NCBI GenBank assembly: GCA_027328825.1
Contig: DAHWTK010000038.1
Span: 1-14,685, forward strand
DNA: 14,685 nucleotides
Source of the DNA: Nitrospirota bacterium
GTDB taxonomy: Bacteria > Nitrospirota > JACRHJ01
Direction: 5' to 3'
Shown piece after piece: positions 1 to 6,543 of this stretch (positions are counted from its first letter, which is position 1; every line of letters begins with the position of its first letter). Made by a program: the position numbers and the translations under genes. Below the pieces are notes generated by a model, which worked only from the letters and a program-made list of their open reading frames with translations, ran no database searches and was not told where the DNA came from.

Positions 1-385
1 CGGTAAGGAAAAAAGCCTGCTGCTCAACCCCCCAAGGGTAAAGCGCAACGGTTTCAAACCCCGGAGTCGCCCCCCCCACCCCGGCGGCTGAGTCGAGGGC
101 GGCCCTGCCGGGGGCAATGCTGCGGACAAAGGGAGACGGGAGCGGGATAGTCTGCAGAACAAAAAACAGGATGGCCACGGGAAAAATCCAGTTAATAGCG
201 GTGGAGGTAATTGTCAGTGTACTTTTTCTCTCTCCGGTCCAGAGCCAGACGGCGAAGAGGGTAAAGATTATTGACGACTCTACCCCGTAAGACCACGGAT
301 GGACGGAGCCGAAGGCAACAGGCGAGACTGCGATAAGGACCAGGATGGTCCAGAAAAAAAGTTTCTGAAAACTTGGTGACTTCAA
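1..385 (-). CDS. O-antigen ligase family membrane protein (5' part only)
   Basis: This is the N-terminal 128 codons of a polytopic membrane protein that runs off the left window edge. I read the frame by hand. It opens with a hydrophobic helix (around residues 10-26), then the sequence PVAFGSVHPWSYG, a second helix ending in FAVWLW, a basic loop (GERKS), and a third helix (NWIFPVAILFFVLQTIPLP). The GSVHPW-type segment after the first helix is characteristic of O-antigen ligase/Wzy-like proteins in exopolysaccharide loci, which join or polymerise undecaprenyl-linked glycans on the periplasmic face. I chose the TTG at 383-385 because GGGAG (393-397) sits 7 nt upstream and an in-frame stop lies just before it. 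The gene starts 35 nt after the autokinase stop, so it is probably co-transcribed. The substrate and the ligase-versus-polymerase role cannot be decided from the fragment. A G8 tract (C on plus, 70-77) lies in the coding strand. Confidence 0.72.
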   Translation of the reverse strand, partial: MKSPSFQKLFFWTILVLIAVSPVAFGSVHPWSYGVESSIIFTLFAVWLWTGERKSTLTITSTAINWIFPVAILFFVLQTIPLPSPFVRSIAPGRAALDSAAGVGGATPGFETVALYPWGVEQQAFFLT

Positions 386-420
386 CGAAATGCTCCCAAA
401 AGCTTAGAAAAAACCTTCCG

Positions 421-2517
421 CTATGCCTCTTCCTGCTTTTTTCGGTTGAAGTAATAACCATAGTTATACTGGTAATAATACTGGTCGGAACGTCCCCGGA
501 TATCGTTTAATACTACGCCCAGTATGCGCGCGTTTATCGCTTCCAGGTTCTTCCTTGATTTTATGACTAGGTCCCTCGAAGTCTTGCCGGCGCGAATTAT
601 CAATATCATACCGTCGGCCATGGGAGAGACAAGCGGCGCGTCGGCAAGACCGGCCAGCGGAGGACAGTCTATTACAACCCTGTCATAGCGGCGCGACAAT
701 TCCAAAATGCTTTCCCTCATGGTCTTCGACCCCAAAAGTTCCGACGGGTTCGGAGGTATCGGTCCAGAGGTTATGACGTCCACCCCCTCTATTCCCGACT
801 TTATTATTACATCGTTCAGCCCGGTTTGGCCCGAAAGAAGACTGCTCAGGCCCTGTTTGTTGACGGTCTTCAAAAGCTTGTGGAGCATGGGCTTTCTTAA
901 ATCTGCATCTATGAGAATTATCTTTTCGTCCGCCGCTGCCATAATCCTCGTCACGTTGAGCGCAAAAGTCGTCTTGCCCTCCGAGTGTCCGGCGCTCACA
1001 ATCTGAACTACTTTCGGAGCCTTGTCCCCAGTTGAGAGCAGGAGGTTCCCGCGAATATTCCGGAAAGCCTCCATGCCCGAGGCCCTTGATTCGGACGTTA
1101 AGGACTCTATTTTCTTTATTCGGGGAATTATTCCAAGCATGGGGAGATGGAGGTATTCCTCCACGTCTTCCGGCGCTTTGAAGGTGTTGTCCAGCATTTC
1201 CATCAGGAACGAAGCGCCAATCCCGCACATAAGACCGATAAAAAGCCCCAGTAAGATGTTTCTTTTTTTGTCCGGACGGAAGGGAGCCTCCGGCTGGACG
1301 GCACTATCCAGGAGTTGAACGTTGCTCATGTTCATGCTGCCGGCCAGGCTTGATTCCTGGAACTTCTTCAGCACCGCATCGTATATGGATCGAGAACCTT
1401 CCACGTCCTGCTTCATTATGTCATATTCCGAAGCGCTCTTTTCGTAGTTCATCGCATTAGCCTTTTGCTGTTCAAAGGCTGCTTTTAGATTCTCTTCGTC
1501 TTTCAACGCCTCGATATAGGAGTTTTTTATCGAAAGAACTATAAAATTCTCTTCCTGCTTTATCTGCTTATTCAAAGTGGCCATCTCGGTCCTGAGGCGT
1601 ATCATTTCCGGGTGCCTTGGGCCGTATTTCCTGGAGGCGTCCGCGATCTTTTTGTCAAGCGCGCTCTTCTGGCCATTCAAGTCCTGGATTACCTTATCGT
1701 TTATCACATCCGGCAGGGTCATCAGGCCGTCCCGGGTCTTTGCAAGCTTCTGGACCATCTGATATTTAACTTCAGCCTTCGCCCTCGCGGCCTGATCCGC
1801 CAGCAGCTTCTGATTTAAGTCGGACAGCGCCTGCACCGAAATATTGGAGTCATTGCCGTTGGTCTGGATGAGCCCGTTCGAACTCTTGAAATTTTCGAGC
1901 TGGTTCGTGGACTGCGTCATCTGGTTTTTTATCACGCCAAGCCGCGAGTTGAGCCACGCTATGGCGGCCCGCGCAGGCTCTACCTTCATTTCGAGGTTCC
2001 GCTCTATGAACGCCTGCACGACAGCGTTTGCCACCTCTGCGGCCCGCGCCGGATCCGTATCGGTATAGCTCACCCTGATTATGTTGCTGTTCCTTTCTTC
2101 TTCCACGGATAGATTGCTTTTAATGCCGTTTACCGCGGCCTCCAGCCTCTGCTCGGGAGAAATGACCGTCTGCCTCCGGAGAAAGAAACCCATTAGCCCG
2201 CCGCTGCCAACCGCCTGCGTCTTGCCCATACCCATCTTCTGAACTACCGCCCTGGCGATGGAATCGCTTCTTAAAATACCCAGTTGGGTCTGGATGTAAG
2301 AAGATATATCAACAGCCTGCGCCTGCTGGAGGTTCACCTCATTATTCTGAGTCCCGGGATCCACGTAGACCCTTGCGGTAGATTTATAAATAGGAGTTGC
2401 GGTCAGAGTATATATCGTGACGGATGAAAATACTGCCAAAAATACGGCAACAATTACCCACCGCCTTTTGGATGTGATTTTTATGTAATCCTGAATTCCT
2501 GCGTCTTCTCTTAACAT
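421..2517 (-). CDS. Polysaccharide co-polymerase / BY-type tyrosine autokinase (Wzc/GumC-like)
   Basis: This 698-aa inner-membrane protein controls polymer length and couples polymerisation to export. It has a Wzz-type N-terminal domain with TM1 at about 21-39, a long periplasmic coiled-coil region (about 185-390), a proline-rich PEAPFRP segment (409-415) and TM2 (about 420-441). The cytoplasmic BY-kinase domain has the EX2RX2R oligomerisation motif (E483, R486, R489), Walker A AGHSEGKTT (509-517), Walker A' ILIDADLRKP (534-543) and Walker B VVIDCPP (614-620). The tail carries seven tyrosines at 680-689 (Y680, 681, 682, 684, 686, 688, 689), the usual autophosphorylation cluster. All kinase motifs look intact and the length is normal for the fused type. 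The ATG is preceded by AGAGGTG with normal spacing. It follows the OPX gene by 87 nt and precedes the ligase-like gene, as expected for an export operon. No cognate low-molecular-weight tyrosine phosphatase is in the window. Confidence 0.95.
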   Translation of the reverse strand: MLREDAGIQDYIKITSKRRWVIVAVFLAVFSSVTIYTLTATPIYKSTARVYVDPGTQNNEVNLQQAQAVDISSYIQTQLGILRSDSIARAVVQKMGMGKTQAVGSGGLMGFFLRRQTVISPEQRLEAAVNGIKSNLSVEEERNSNIIRVSYTDTDPARAAEVANAVVQAFIERNLEMKVEPARAAIAWLNSRLGVIKNQMTQSTNQLENFKSSNGLIQTNGNDSNISVQALSDLNQKLLADQAARAKAEVKYQMVQKLAKTRDGLMTLPDVINDKVIQDLNGQKSALDKKIADASRKYGPRHPEMIRLRTEMATLNKQIKQEENFIVLSIKNSYIEALKDEENLKAAFEQQKANAMNYEKSASEYDIMKQDVEGSRSIYDAVLKKFQESSLAGSMNMSNVQLLDSAVQPEAPFRPDKKRNILLGLFIGLMCGIGASFLMEMLDNTFKAPEDVEEYLHLPMLGIIPRIKKIESLTSESRASGMEAFRNIRGNLLLSTGDKAPKVVQIVSAGHSEGKTTFALNVTRIMAAADEKIILIDADLRKPMLHKLLKTVNKQGLSSLLSGQTGLNDVIIKSGIEGVDVITSGPIPPNPSELLGSKTMRESILELSRRYDRVVIDCPPLAGLADAPLVSPMADGMILIIRAGKTSRDLVIKSRKNLEAINARILGVVLNDIRGRSDQYYYQYNYGYYFNRKKQEEA

Positions 2518-2604
2518 CTTACACCTCTGCTCATGTAACGCTCACTCTCTATCACAAGACTTGGAAGAATAACAGTTAACCGTTACAACATTATTGCGGC
2601 CGTA

Positions 2605-3435
2605 TTAAAAGAAACTTTCAGGGACGGACACCAGATCCCCCGGCTTGACAGGCGTGTCCATTCCCGCATGTATGTGCACGTCCTTGTTACCTTCTTTTCT
2701 TATTATCTCGGTCCTGCCGGGTGCGGATTTGTCGGTAAGCCCTTGCGCGAGGGCTATCGCCTTCATGACCGTCGTACCATCCTCGTATTTAAAGACACCT
2801 GGCGTCTTCACCTGTCCCGTAACGTAAATGACTCCCCCTTTGGTGATGAATATATTGTCCTTGTCCTGAATTGGGATGTTCGCCGACAACTTCCCTCTTT
2901 CGGTCAAGTCCTCTATGTTCACCCTGATATAAGAATTTTCCTCCTTGCCATTCTTGTATATAGTCCTTTTTACAAGGGCCTCGTTACCGGCCTTGTCCGT
3001 GAGGCCGCCCGCCTTCGAGATTATCTCCAGAAGCGTCGCATCTCCAGTTAGCTCGTAGAGGCCGGGTTTGGCGACCTCTCCAAGGATGGTTACCTTCTTG
3101 CTGTGGTATTCCTTTATAAAGATAGAGACGTTCGGGTTTACGAGGAACCCGTCGGCGAGACGCTTCGCAATCTTCTTCTCCGCTTCAGGCACTGTCAGGC
3201 CGCCGACCTTGACGTCACCTATTAGCGGCATCCTGATATTATCGTCGCCGTTTATCCTCGCCACCGTGGTGAGGTCGTCGTTTTGATAGACTGTTATCTT
3301 GATAAGGTCGTTCTCGCCAAGTACATATTCCTGGGCAAGGACCTCTGCAGGGGCTGTCAAAACAATCAGAAACATCAGAAAAACCACCGTCAAAGATATT
3401 ACATTTTTCATCTTGCTTTTAGACCTGCTTTTCAC
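2605..3435 (-). CDS. Polysaccharide export protein, OPX/SLBB family (periplasmic type)
   Basis: This 276-aa Sec-exported OPX protein carries polysaccharide from the inner-membrane co-polymerase toward the outer membrane. A basic N-terminus and hydrophobic segment (about 11-30) end in a VLA|QE-like signal peptidase I site near residue 34. A Poly_export domain follows (about 36-110, EYVLGENDLIKITVY), with two SLBB domains (about 113-197 and 202-276; TILGEVAKPG and YVTGQVKTPG begin them). There is no lipobox cysteine, and the protein stops at VPESFF with no C-terminal amphipathic helix as in E. coli Wza. It therefore probably does not form its own outer-membrane channel. The start is uncertain. 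GTG at 3435 has AGGA directly against it, and ATG at 3411 gives a tidier signal peptide but has only a distant purine-rich site. The gene lies 13 nt after the beta-barrel stop, so coupled translation is likely. Confidence 0.93.
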   Translation of the reverse strand: MKSRSKSKMKNVISLTVVFLMFLIVLTAPAEVLAQEYVLGENDLIKITVYQNDDLTTVARINGDDNIRMPLIGDVKVGGLTVPEAEKKIAKRLADGFLVNPNVSIFIKEYHSKKVTILGEVAKPGLYELTGDATLLEIISKAGGLTDKAGNEALVKRTIYKNGKEENSYIRVNIEDLTERGKLSANIPIQDKDNIFITKGGVIYVTGQVKTPGVFKYEDGTTVMKAIALAQGLTDKSAPGRTEIIRKEGNKDVHIHAGMDTPVKPGDLVSVPESFF

Positions 3436-3448
3436 TCCTGATTATTGA

Positions 3449-4654
3449 TTAAATTGTGCCCTTAAGACTTGCCATCGCAAGGTTGTCGGTGTAGTCGTAG
3501 ACCGTGAAGTTCGATACCCTCTTGGAATGGGTATAGCCGAGGCTTATCGCGACCCATTTGTTCATGTTGTAAGTGACCTTTATCCCGGCATCCCAGAGGT
3601 TGTCCCTTCTACTGCCGGTCTGGGTCCCTACCGTCACGTCCTGCGCGTATTGCTCGTCTGCATACGAGCCGAGCGGTTTTATCTCTATTTTGGTCACGGG
3701 CTTGTAAGATAACTCGACCGAACCCATCGTGGCGGTATAGTAGTCCGATGTGGAGTCGTCCGACTCGAAAGCCTGTCTGAGGCCCGTAAGTTTTATAGCG
3801 GTTTTTGCGGTAAACTTATGGTCGAGGTCGATCTCGAATATCGGGCTCCTGAAGTTCTTCTGGCCGGAATAATCGAATATCTTCCACTCGTAGCCGCCCT
3901 TTATCGTCCCGGTGGACTTTGCGGTCATATTCCAGGTAAGGCCGCCCTCGGCCCAGTACTCGTTACTGTTCAGCGTCTGCGCGACTTCGTGTACGGACTG
4001 ATTTCCGTTGTCGTGGTAGACGCGCTTGTAGGAGCCCTGTATAAGGGCGGAGGTCTTCGGCATCAGCTGATAGAAGGCGGTAAGCGTAGCCGCGTTCGCG
4101 AACTGGTCGCGGAACTTGTCCTGCGGAAGGTTATAGTCGATGATGAAGTTCTGGTAGCCGAGCGATACCTTATAGCGGTCCGCGAACGCATACCCAATTT
4201 CGGCATTTACGAGGTTAGAGTAGTAGCGGCTCAGTTGACCGTTGTTCACCACGGTATTCGCCACGCCCCTCGCCTCGTGGGACTTGTTCGCCTCGTCCTC
4301 CGCCTTTATCCACATACCGCCAGGGAAATTGAACGCGGCGGCACCGTGGAGGTACTGGTCGTTTGTATCGTTTGCGTCCCCGGTGTCCACGTATTTGTAA
4401 ATGTCCGCCCTGTATTCGAGCTGGAAGAGGTTGTTCCTCTGCGGGACGTTAAGTTTTATACCCGGAGAAATCAGGAAATACCAGTCCGTCACCGGCGCCG
4501 AATTGGTCCTGAATACGTTGTCGTCGTAGGTCGGCTCGAAGTCTATATAGGGGTTGAGCGTGGTTCTGCCGAAATTAAGGGCATAGGCGTTATTTATTCC
4601 AAGAGCGGATATAAGAACCAACAGCGCAAAAACTGCCGAAGCAAAGAACTTCAT
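3449..4654 (-). CDS. Outer-membrane beta-barrel protein (PF10082-like, putative EPS porin)
   Basis: This is a 401-aa exported protein. The signal peptide is residues 1-25, with an AYA|LN cleavage site. The mature part is a run of alternating polar and hydrophobic strands separated by charged loops. Its opening (NPYIDFEPTYDDNVFR, then SPGIKLNVP and LEYRADIYKYV) fits the putative beta-barrel porin 2 family (BBP2_2, PF10082), common in exopolysaccharide operons. The GGGGG-rich ribosome site is 7 nt before the ATG. It sits immediately before the OPX gene (13-nt gap), whose product has no outer-membrane segment. The inference is that this barrel is the outer-membrane exit for the polymer. It ends in isoleucine rather than the usual aromatic residue of many barrels. 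I cannot count strands reliably by eye, and a structural or modifying-enzyme anchor role remains possible. Confidence 0.85.
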   Translation of the reverse strand: MKFFASAVFALLVLISALGINNAYALNFGRTTLNPYIDFEPTYDDNVFRTNSAPVTDWYFLISPGIKLNVPQRNNLFQLEYRADIYKYVDTGDANDTNDQYLHGAAAFNFPGGMWIKAEDEANKSHEARGVANTVVNNGQLSRYYSNLVNAEIGYAFADRYKVSLGYQNFIIDYNLPQDKFRDQFANAATLTAFYQLMPKTSALIQGSYKRVYHDNGNQSVHEVAQTLNSNEYWAEGGLTWNMTAKSTGTIKGGYEWKIFDYSGQKNFRSPIFEIDLDHKFTAKTAIKLTGLRQAFESDDSTSDYYTATMGSVELSYKPVTKIEIKPLGSYADEQYAQDVTVGTQTGSRRDNLWDAGIKVTYNMNKWVAISLGYTHSKRVSNFTVYDYTDNLAMASLKGTI

Positions 4655-4723
4655 CAGTTTCCCCCTTTGCGTTTGCTACGGTTTTTTTGAAAGATGGAGT
4701 TGGGCTTTGTTGCAGATTGCGGA

Positions 4724-5251
4724 CTACTGGTTGTTGCTTACGTTGCCGCCTCCACCGCCCGCGCCGCCGGCAGGAATCCCGGCAACATCCGATGCATTGA
4801 ACCCGCCTTCAGCGGCCTCAAAACCCGCGCCCGGAGAACCGCCGATATTCGCTTCCGCTGTGGCCATGGCTGACGCAATGGCATCGTCGGACGCCCCCGC
4901 GCTCTTTGCCGCGCGCGAGACAAAATCACTGTCATACCCCGCACCAAGAGCCGCCTCGAATATATCGGTAAGATCGCCCCCGCCAGCCACCGCCCCGGCG
5001 ATTACAGCCTTCGCGTCCAACCCGGAACCCAGGGCCGTGTTGACAGTCTGCCTGACATTGCCGCCATCTCTTATAACCTCGGCAACCACGCTTTTAATCT
5101 GAGCGGGGGTGGGGTTCTGCCCGAGCGCGTTGCCCAACACCTGCCCTATCGGGAGATTAGCACGCATATCGCTCTTAACATCGGCGTAGGTCGGAAAACC
5201 TGAGAAGATTACAAGACTGAGAATCATGCCCGCAAATAAGAATTTGACCAC
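4724..5251 (-). CDS. Secreted Ala/Gly-rich 14-residue-repeat protein, first gene of EPS operon
   Basis: This 175-aa protein has no family that I recognise. The start is GTG, with AGGAGGAGG five nt upstream (5257-5265), one of the strongest ribosome sites in the window. A signal peptide (1-23, TYA|DV) is followed by at least five tandem 14-residue units from 55 to about 124-138. Examples are VIAGAVAGGGDLTD (83-96), IFEAALGAGYDSDF (97-110) and VSRAAKSAGASDDA (111-124). The consensus is a hydrophobic residue, two spacer positions, an AA-type core, then G-x-D/S and a polar turn. The C-terminus (137-175) is Gly-rich and probably disordered. It contains no cysteine. It is the first gene after the operon promoter, 69 nt before the beta-barrel gene, with no terminator between. 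That suggests a periplasmic or extracellular accessory in polysaccharide export, but the role is inferred from position only. Confidence 0.85.
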   Translation of the reverse strand: MVKFLFAGMILSLVIFSGFPTYADVKSDMRANLPIGQVLGNALGQNPTPAQIKSVVAEVIRDGGNVRQTVNTALGSGLDAKAVIAGAVAGGGDLTDIFEAALGAGYDSDFVSRAAKSAGASDDAIASAMATAEANIGGSPGAGFEAAEGGFNASDVAGIPAGGAGGGGGNVSNNQ

Positions 5252-5281
5252 GTCAACCTCCTCCTAGAATAAATTTGCTTA

Positions 5282-5309
5282 ATCTTACATGATATTTAGT
5301 AAAAATCAA
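5282..5309 (-). promoter_or_regulatory. Candidate sigma70-type promoter of the EPS operon
   Basis: On the minus strand TTGATT (plus 5304-5309) and TAAGAT (plus 5282-5287) are 16 bp apart, in the AT-rich stretch upstream of the first operon gene and its strong ribosome site. An alternative reading (TTAACA, 17 bp, TACTAA) overlaps it. I saw no -24/-12 sigma54 element in the correct orientation. Confidence 0.45.
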
Positions 5310-5462
5310 TAAAATTTTTGTTAAGATGAGTGGTTATTTTCCAAGGCTTAGGGGTGTTACCTTCACTTATTCCTTTTAACCCCATTTCACAATGAACCAT
5401 CTGAGCCTCAACTGGGCGACGACAGTTTTAACCTTGGCACAAACGAGTATTTTCACTCGGCG

Positions 5463-5488
5463 AAAAAAGACCGGGAATGCTCCCGGTC
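5463..5488 (-). terminator. Rho-independent terminator of the 191-aa gene
   Basis: Read on the minus strand, GACCGGGA and TCCCGGTC form a perfect 8-bp stem around a 4-nt GCAT loop, followed by six T. It lies 15 nt after the stop of the minus-strand cysteine-cluster gene. It also insulates the EPS operon promoter from upstream transcription. Confidence 0.9.
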
Positions 5489-5503
5489 GGAAGGGTAAAG
5501 AGG

Positions 5504-6079
5504 TTACGCGCGGGCGGCGCGGTGGGAGTGCTTGCGGGAAAGGAATAGCTCGCGCATGGCGGCTTGCTCGGCGGCCAGTTTCTCGCGCTTCGAAGCGAAG
5601 ACCTGGCGCCGGAGGTCGGCGAAGACGGCGGTGGGGGAGGGTTCACCCTCTCCCGGCCTTCGGCCACCCTCTCCCCTCGAAGGGCGATGGTAATGCTTGG
5701 CGTATTCCAAGGCACGCCGACGATACTCCGGGTCTGTCTGGTACCTCGTCCTCATCCGGTCGCGCTGGCGGGCCGCCTGCTCGTCCTGGATGGCCTTGAC
5801 GTAGGGGCAGGCCCTGCGTCCCTCGTACGCGCATTTCGGAAGGTCGCAATTAAGGCAGGCCGCCGGGTCCATCGGGTAAAGCCCTAGTTCCAGCTTCCAC
5901 TCCCTGGCGCCCCCGTGCCTGCCGAACTCGGTGGTCTTGCCTTGAAAGTTTCGGGCGTTTCCCGCTCTGCCACCATCCAGGCTCATGAATATGCCGCCGT
6001 CCTGTTTTCGGGAATCCGCCGCGTCCTCGAATGCCGTCCAGTCCACCTGTATCCTTTGCATCTCCGCCATCTGTCCCAT
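5504..6079 (-). CDS. Basic protein with CX2CX4CX7C cysteine cluster, unknown function
   Basis: This 191-aa protein belongs to no family I recognise. The ATG at 6079 is chosen because AGGAGGTG lies just upstream. A longer frame back to 6118 has no ribosome site. There is no signal peptide, so it should be cytoplasmic. Residues 1-72 are a small mixed domain. Cysteines at 75, 78, 83 and 91 (CLNCDLPKC and RRACPY) give CX2CX4CX7C, which could bind zinc or an iron-sulphur cluster. Next comes a strongly basic helical stretch (about 101-132, with DPEYRRRALEYAKHY), reminiscent of nucleic-acid-binding segments. A Gly/Pro/Glu-rich linker (about 133-149) follows, then a charged C-terminal helix (152-181). 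The linker is coded by a REP-like DNA element. The gene has its own promoter and terminator and is divergent from hipBA. A DNA-binding or phage-derived role is possible, but I do not assign one. Confidence 0.75.
   Translation of the reverse strand: MGQMAEMQRIQVDWTAFEDAADSRKQDGGIFMSLDGGRAGNARNFQGKTTEFGRHGGAREWKLELGLYPMDPAACLNCDLPKCAYEGRRACPYVKAIQDEQAARQRDRMRTRYQTDPEYRRRALEYAKHYHRPSRGEGGRRPGEGEPSPTAVFADLRRQVFASKREKLAAEQAAMRELFLSRKHSHRAARA
5633..5675. repeat. REP-like palindromic element inside the 191-aa gene
   Basis: GAGGGT (5637-5642) and ACCCTC (5645-5650) form an inverted repeat that extends by G-C and G-T pairs to 5633-5654. ACCCTCTCCC occurs twice (5645-5654 and 5666-5675) on either side of the palindrome GGCC-TTC-GGCC (5655-5665). 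CCCTCTCCC/GGGAGAGGG hairpins of this style are common dispersed bacterial repeats. Here the element stays in frame and codes for the low-complexity linker of the protein. Confidence 0.6.
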
Positions 6080-6106
6080 TTGGCACCTCCTTGTTGCTAA
6101 AAAAAT

Positions 6107-6182
6107 CAATAAAATCAACTACTTATGCTTTAAGTATACATGTTTACGCACCTAAGTCAACTAAATAACGCAATAAAATCAA
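6107..6182. repeat. Pair of 12-bp direct repeats bracketing a promoter
   Basis: CAATAAAATCAA occurs at 6107-6118 and again at 6171-6182, 64 bp apart start to start. The first lies in the 5' untranslated region of the minus-strand 191-aa gene and the second lies just upstream of its -35 box. The placement suggests operator sites, but both are AT-rich and chance is not excluded. Confidence 0.45.
6133..6160 (-). promoter_or_regulatory. Sigma70-type promoter of the 191-aa gene
   Basis: On the minus strand TTGACT (plus 6155-6160) and TATACT (plus 6133-6138) are separated by 16 bp, each differing from consensus at one position. The predicted start near 6126 gives a leader of about 45 nt that ends in the AGGAGGTG ribosome site. 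Confidence 0.65.
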
Positions 6183-6453
6183 TCGGTTACGAAAATTATT
6201 TTCATGCTTTTTGGCAACTTTTTTGAAAATGCACCACTCGTGCCTAAATAGCTAAAACCTTTTTTTACAATTAATTACGTAGAGAGTAAGAAAACACGGG
6301 ATTTTTACCGGACGAGCAGAGTCTTACGCGAACCTGGCGGCCCGCTACGAGGTCATTTTTCTGGCGCATATGTTAGTATTTGAAAAATTTTTACCGCAAA
6401 TACTTACCCAGATTTTTACCCGGCAATCTCAGCAATCCCCCTTGAAAATATTT
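6183..6453. other. AT-rich intergenic region with repeated TTACC half-sites
   Basis: There is no convincing gene here. TTACC occurs in plus orientation at 6305, 6391, 6404 and 6416. Three of these sit in the longer context TTTTTACC(C)G, and the 6391, 6404 and 6416 copies are 13 and 12 bp apart. They match the left arm of the proposed HipB operators downstream but lack a right arm. A small hairpin, GCAC-N5-GTGC, lies near 6231-6243. Confidence 0.4.
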
Positions 6454-6467
6454 TTACCGTTCGGTAA
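6454..6467. promoter_or_regulatory. Candidate HipB operator O1
   Basis: The perfect inverted repeat TTACC-GTTC-GGTAA ends 8 bp upstream of the -35 box of hipB. The same arms recur in O2 and O3. HipB antitoxins are known to repress their own operon by binding repeated palindromes. That this palindrome is the site is inferred. Confidence 0.65.
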
Positions 6468-6475
6468 CATTTTTA

Positions 6476-6504
6476 TTGACAAGATTTTTTCTTAATTTAA
6501 TATT
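6476..6504 (+). promoter_or_regulatory. hipBA promoter
   Basis: A perfect TTGACA (6476-6481) is followed after 17 bp by AATATT (6499-6504), or after 16 bp by TAATAT. Operator O2 overlaps the end of the -10 and the expected start site near 6510, so repressor binding there would block initiation. Confidence 0.7.
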
Positions 6505-6516
6505 CCCCATAGGTAA
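6503..6516. promoter_or_regulatory. Candidate HipB operator O2
   Basis: TTCCC-CATA-GGTAA has one mismatch in the left arm relative to O1 and O3. Its centre is 49 bp from that of O1 and 50 bp from that of O3. It overlaps the -10 and start region of the hipBA promoter. Confidence 0.5.
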
Positions 6517-6543
6517 TATTTCTTTCTTTAAGGAAGAACAGCT

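Noticed and set aside
192..461. 89-codon minus-strand frame at the left edge
   Set aside because: It overlaps the autokinase stop and is a different phase from the membrane-protein frame that has a good ribosome site and clear transmembrane segments.
683..1228. 181-codon minus-strand frame within the autokinase gene
   Set aside because: It overlaps the kinase domain in another phase, and the kinase motifs are fully explained by the 421-2517 frame.
3818..4690. 290-codon plus-strand open frame
   Set aside because: It is antisense to the beta-barrel gene, has a Val/Arg/Gly-rich composition typical of a shadow frame and no ribosome site. The minus-strand frame has a signal peptide and strand pattern.
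5434..5450. TTGGCAC resembling a -24 sigma54 element
   Set aside because: The required TTGC-type -12 half is missing at the correct spacing, and it points away from the nearby genes.
6283..6492. 70-codon plus-strand open frame upstream of hipB
   Set aside because: It lacks a start near its beginning and a ribosome site, and it runs through the operator and promoter region. Most likely an open frame by chance in AT-rich DNA.
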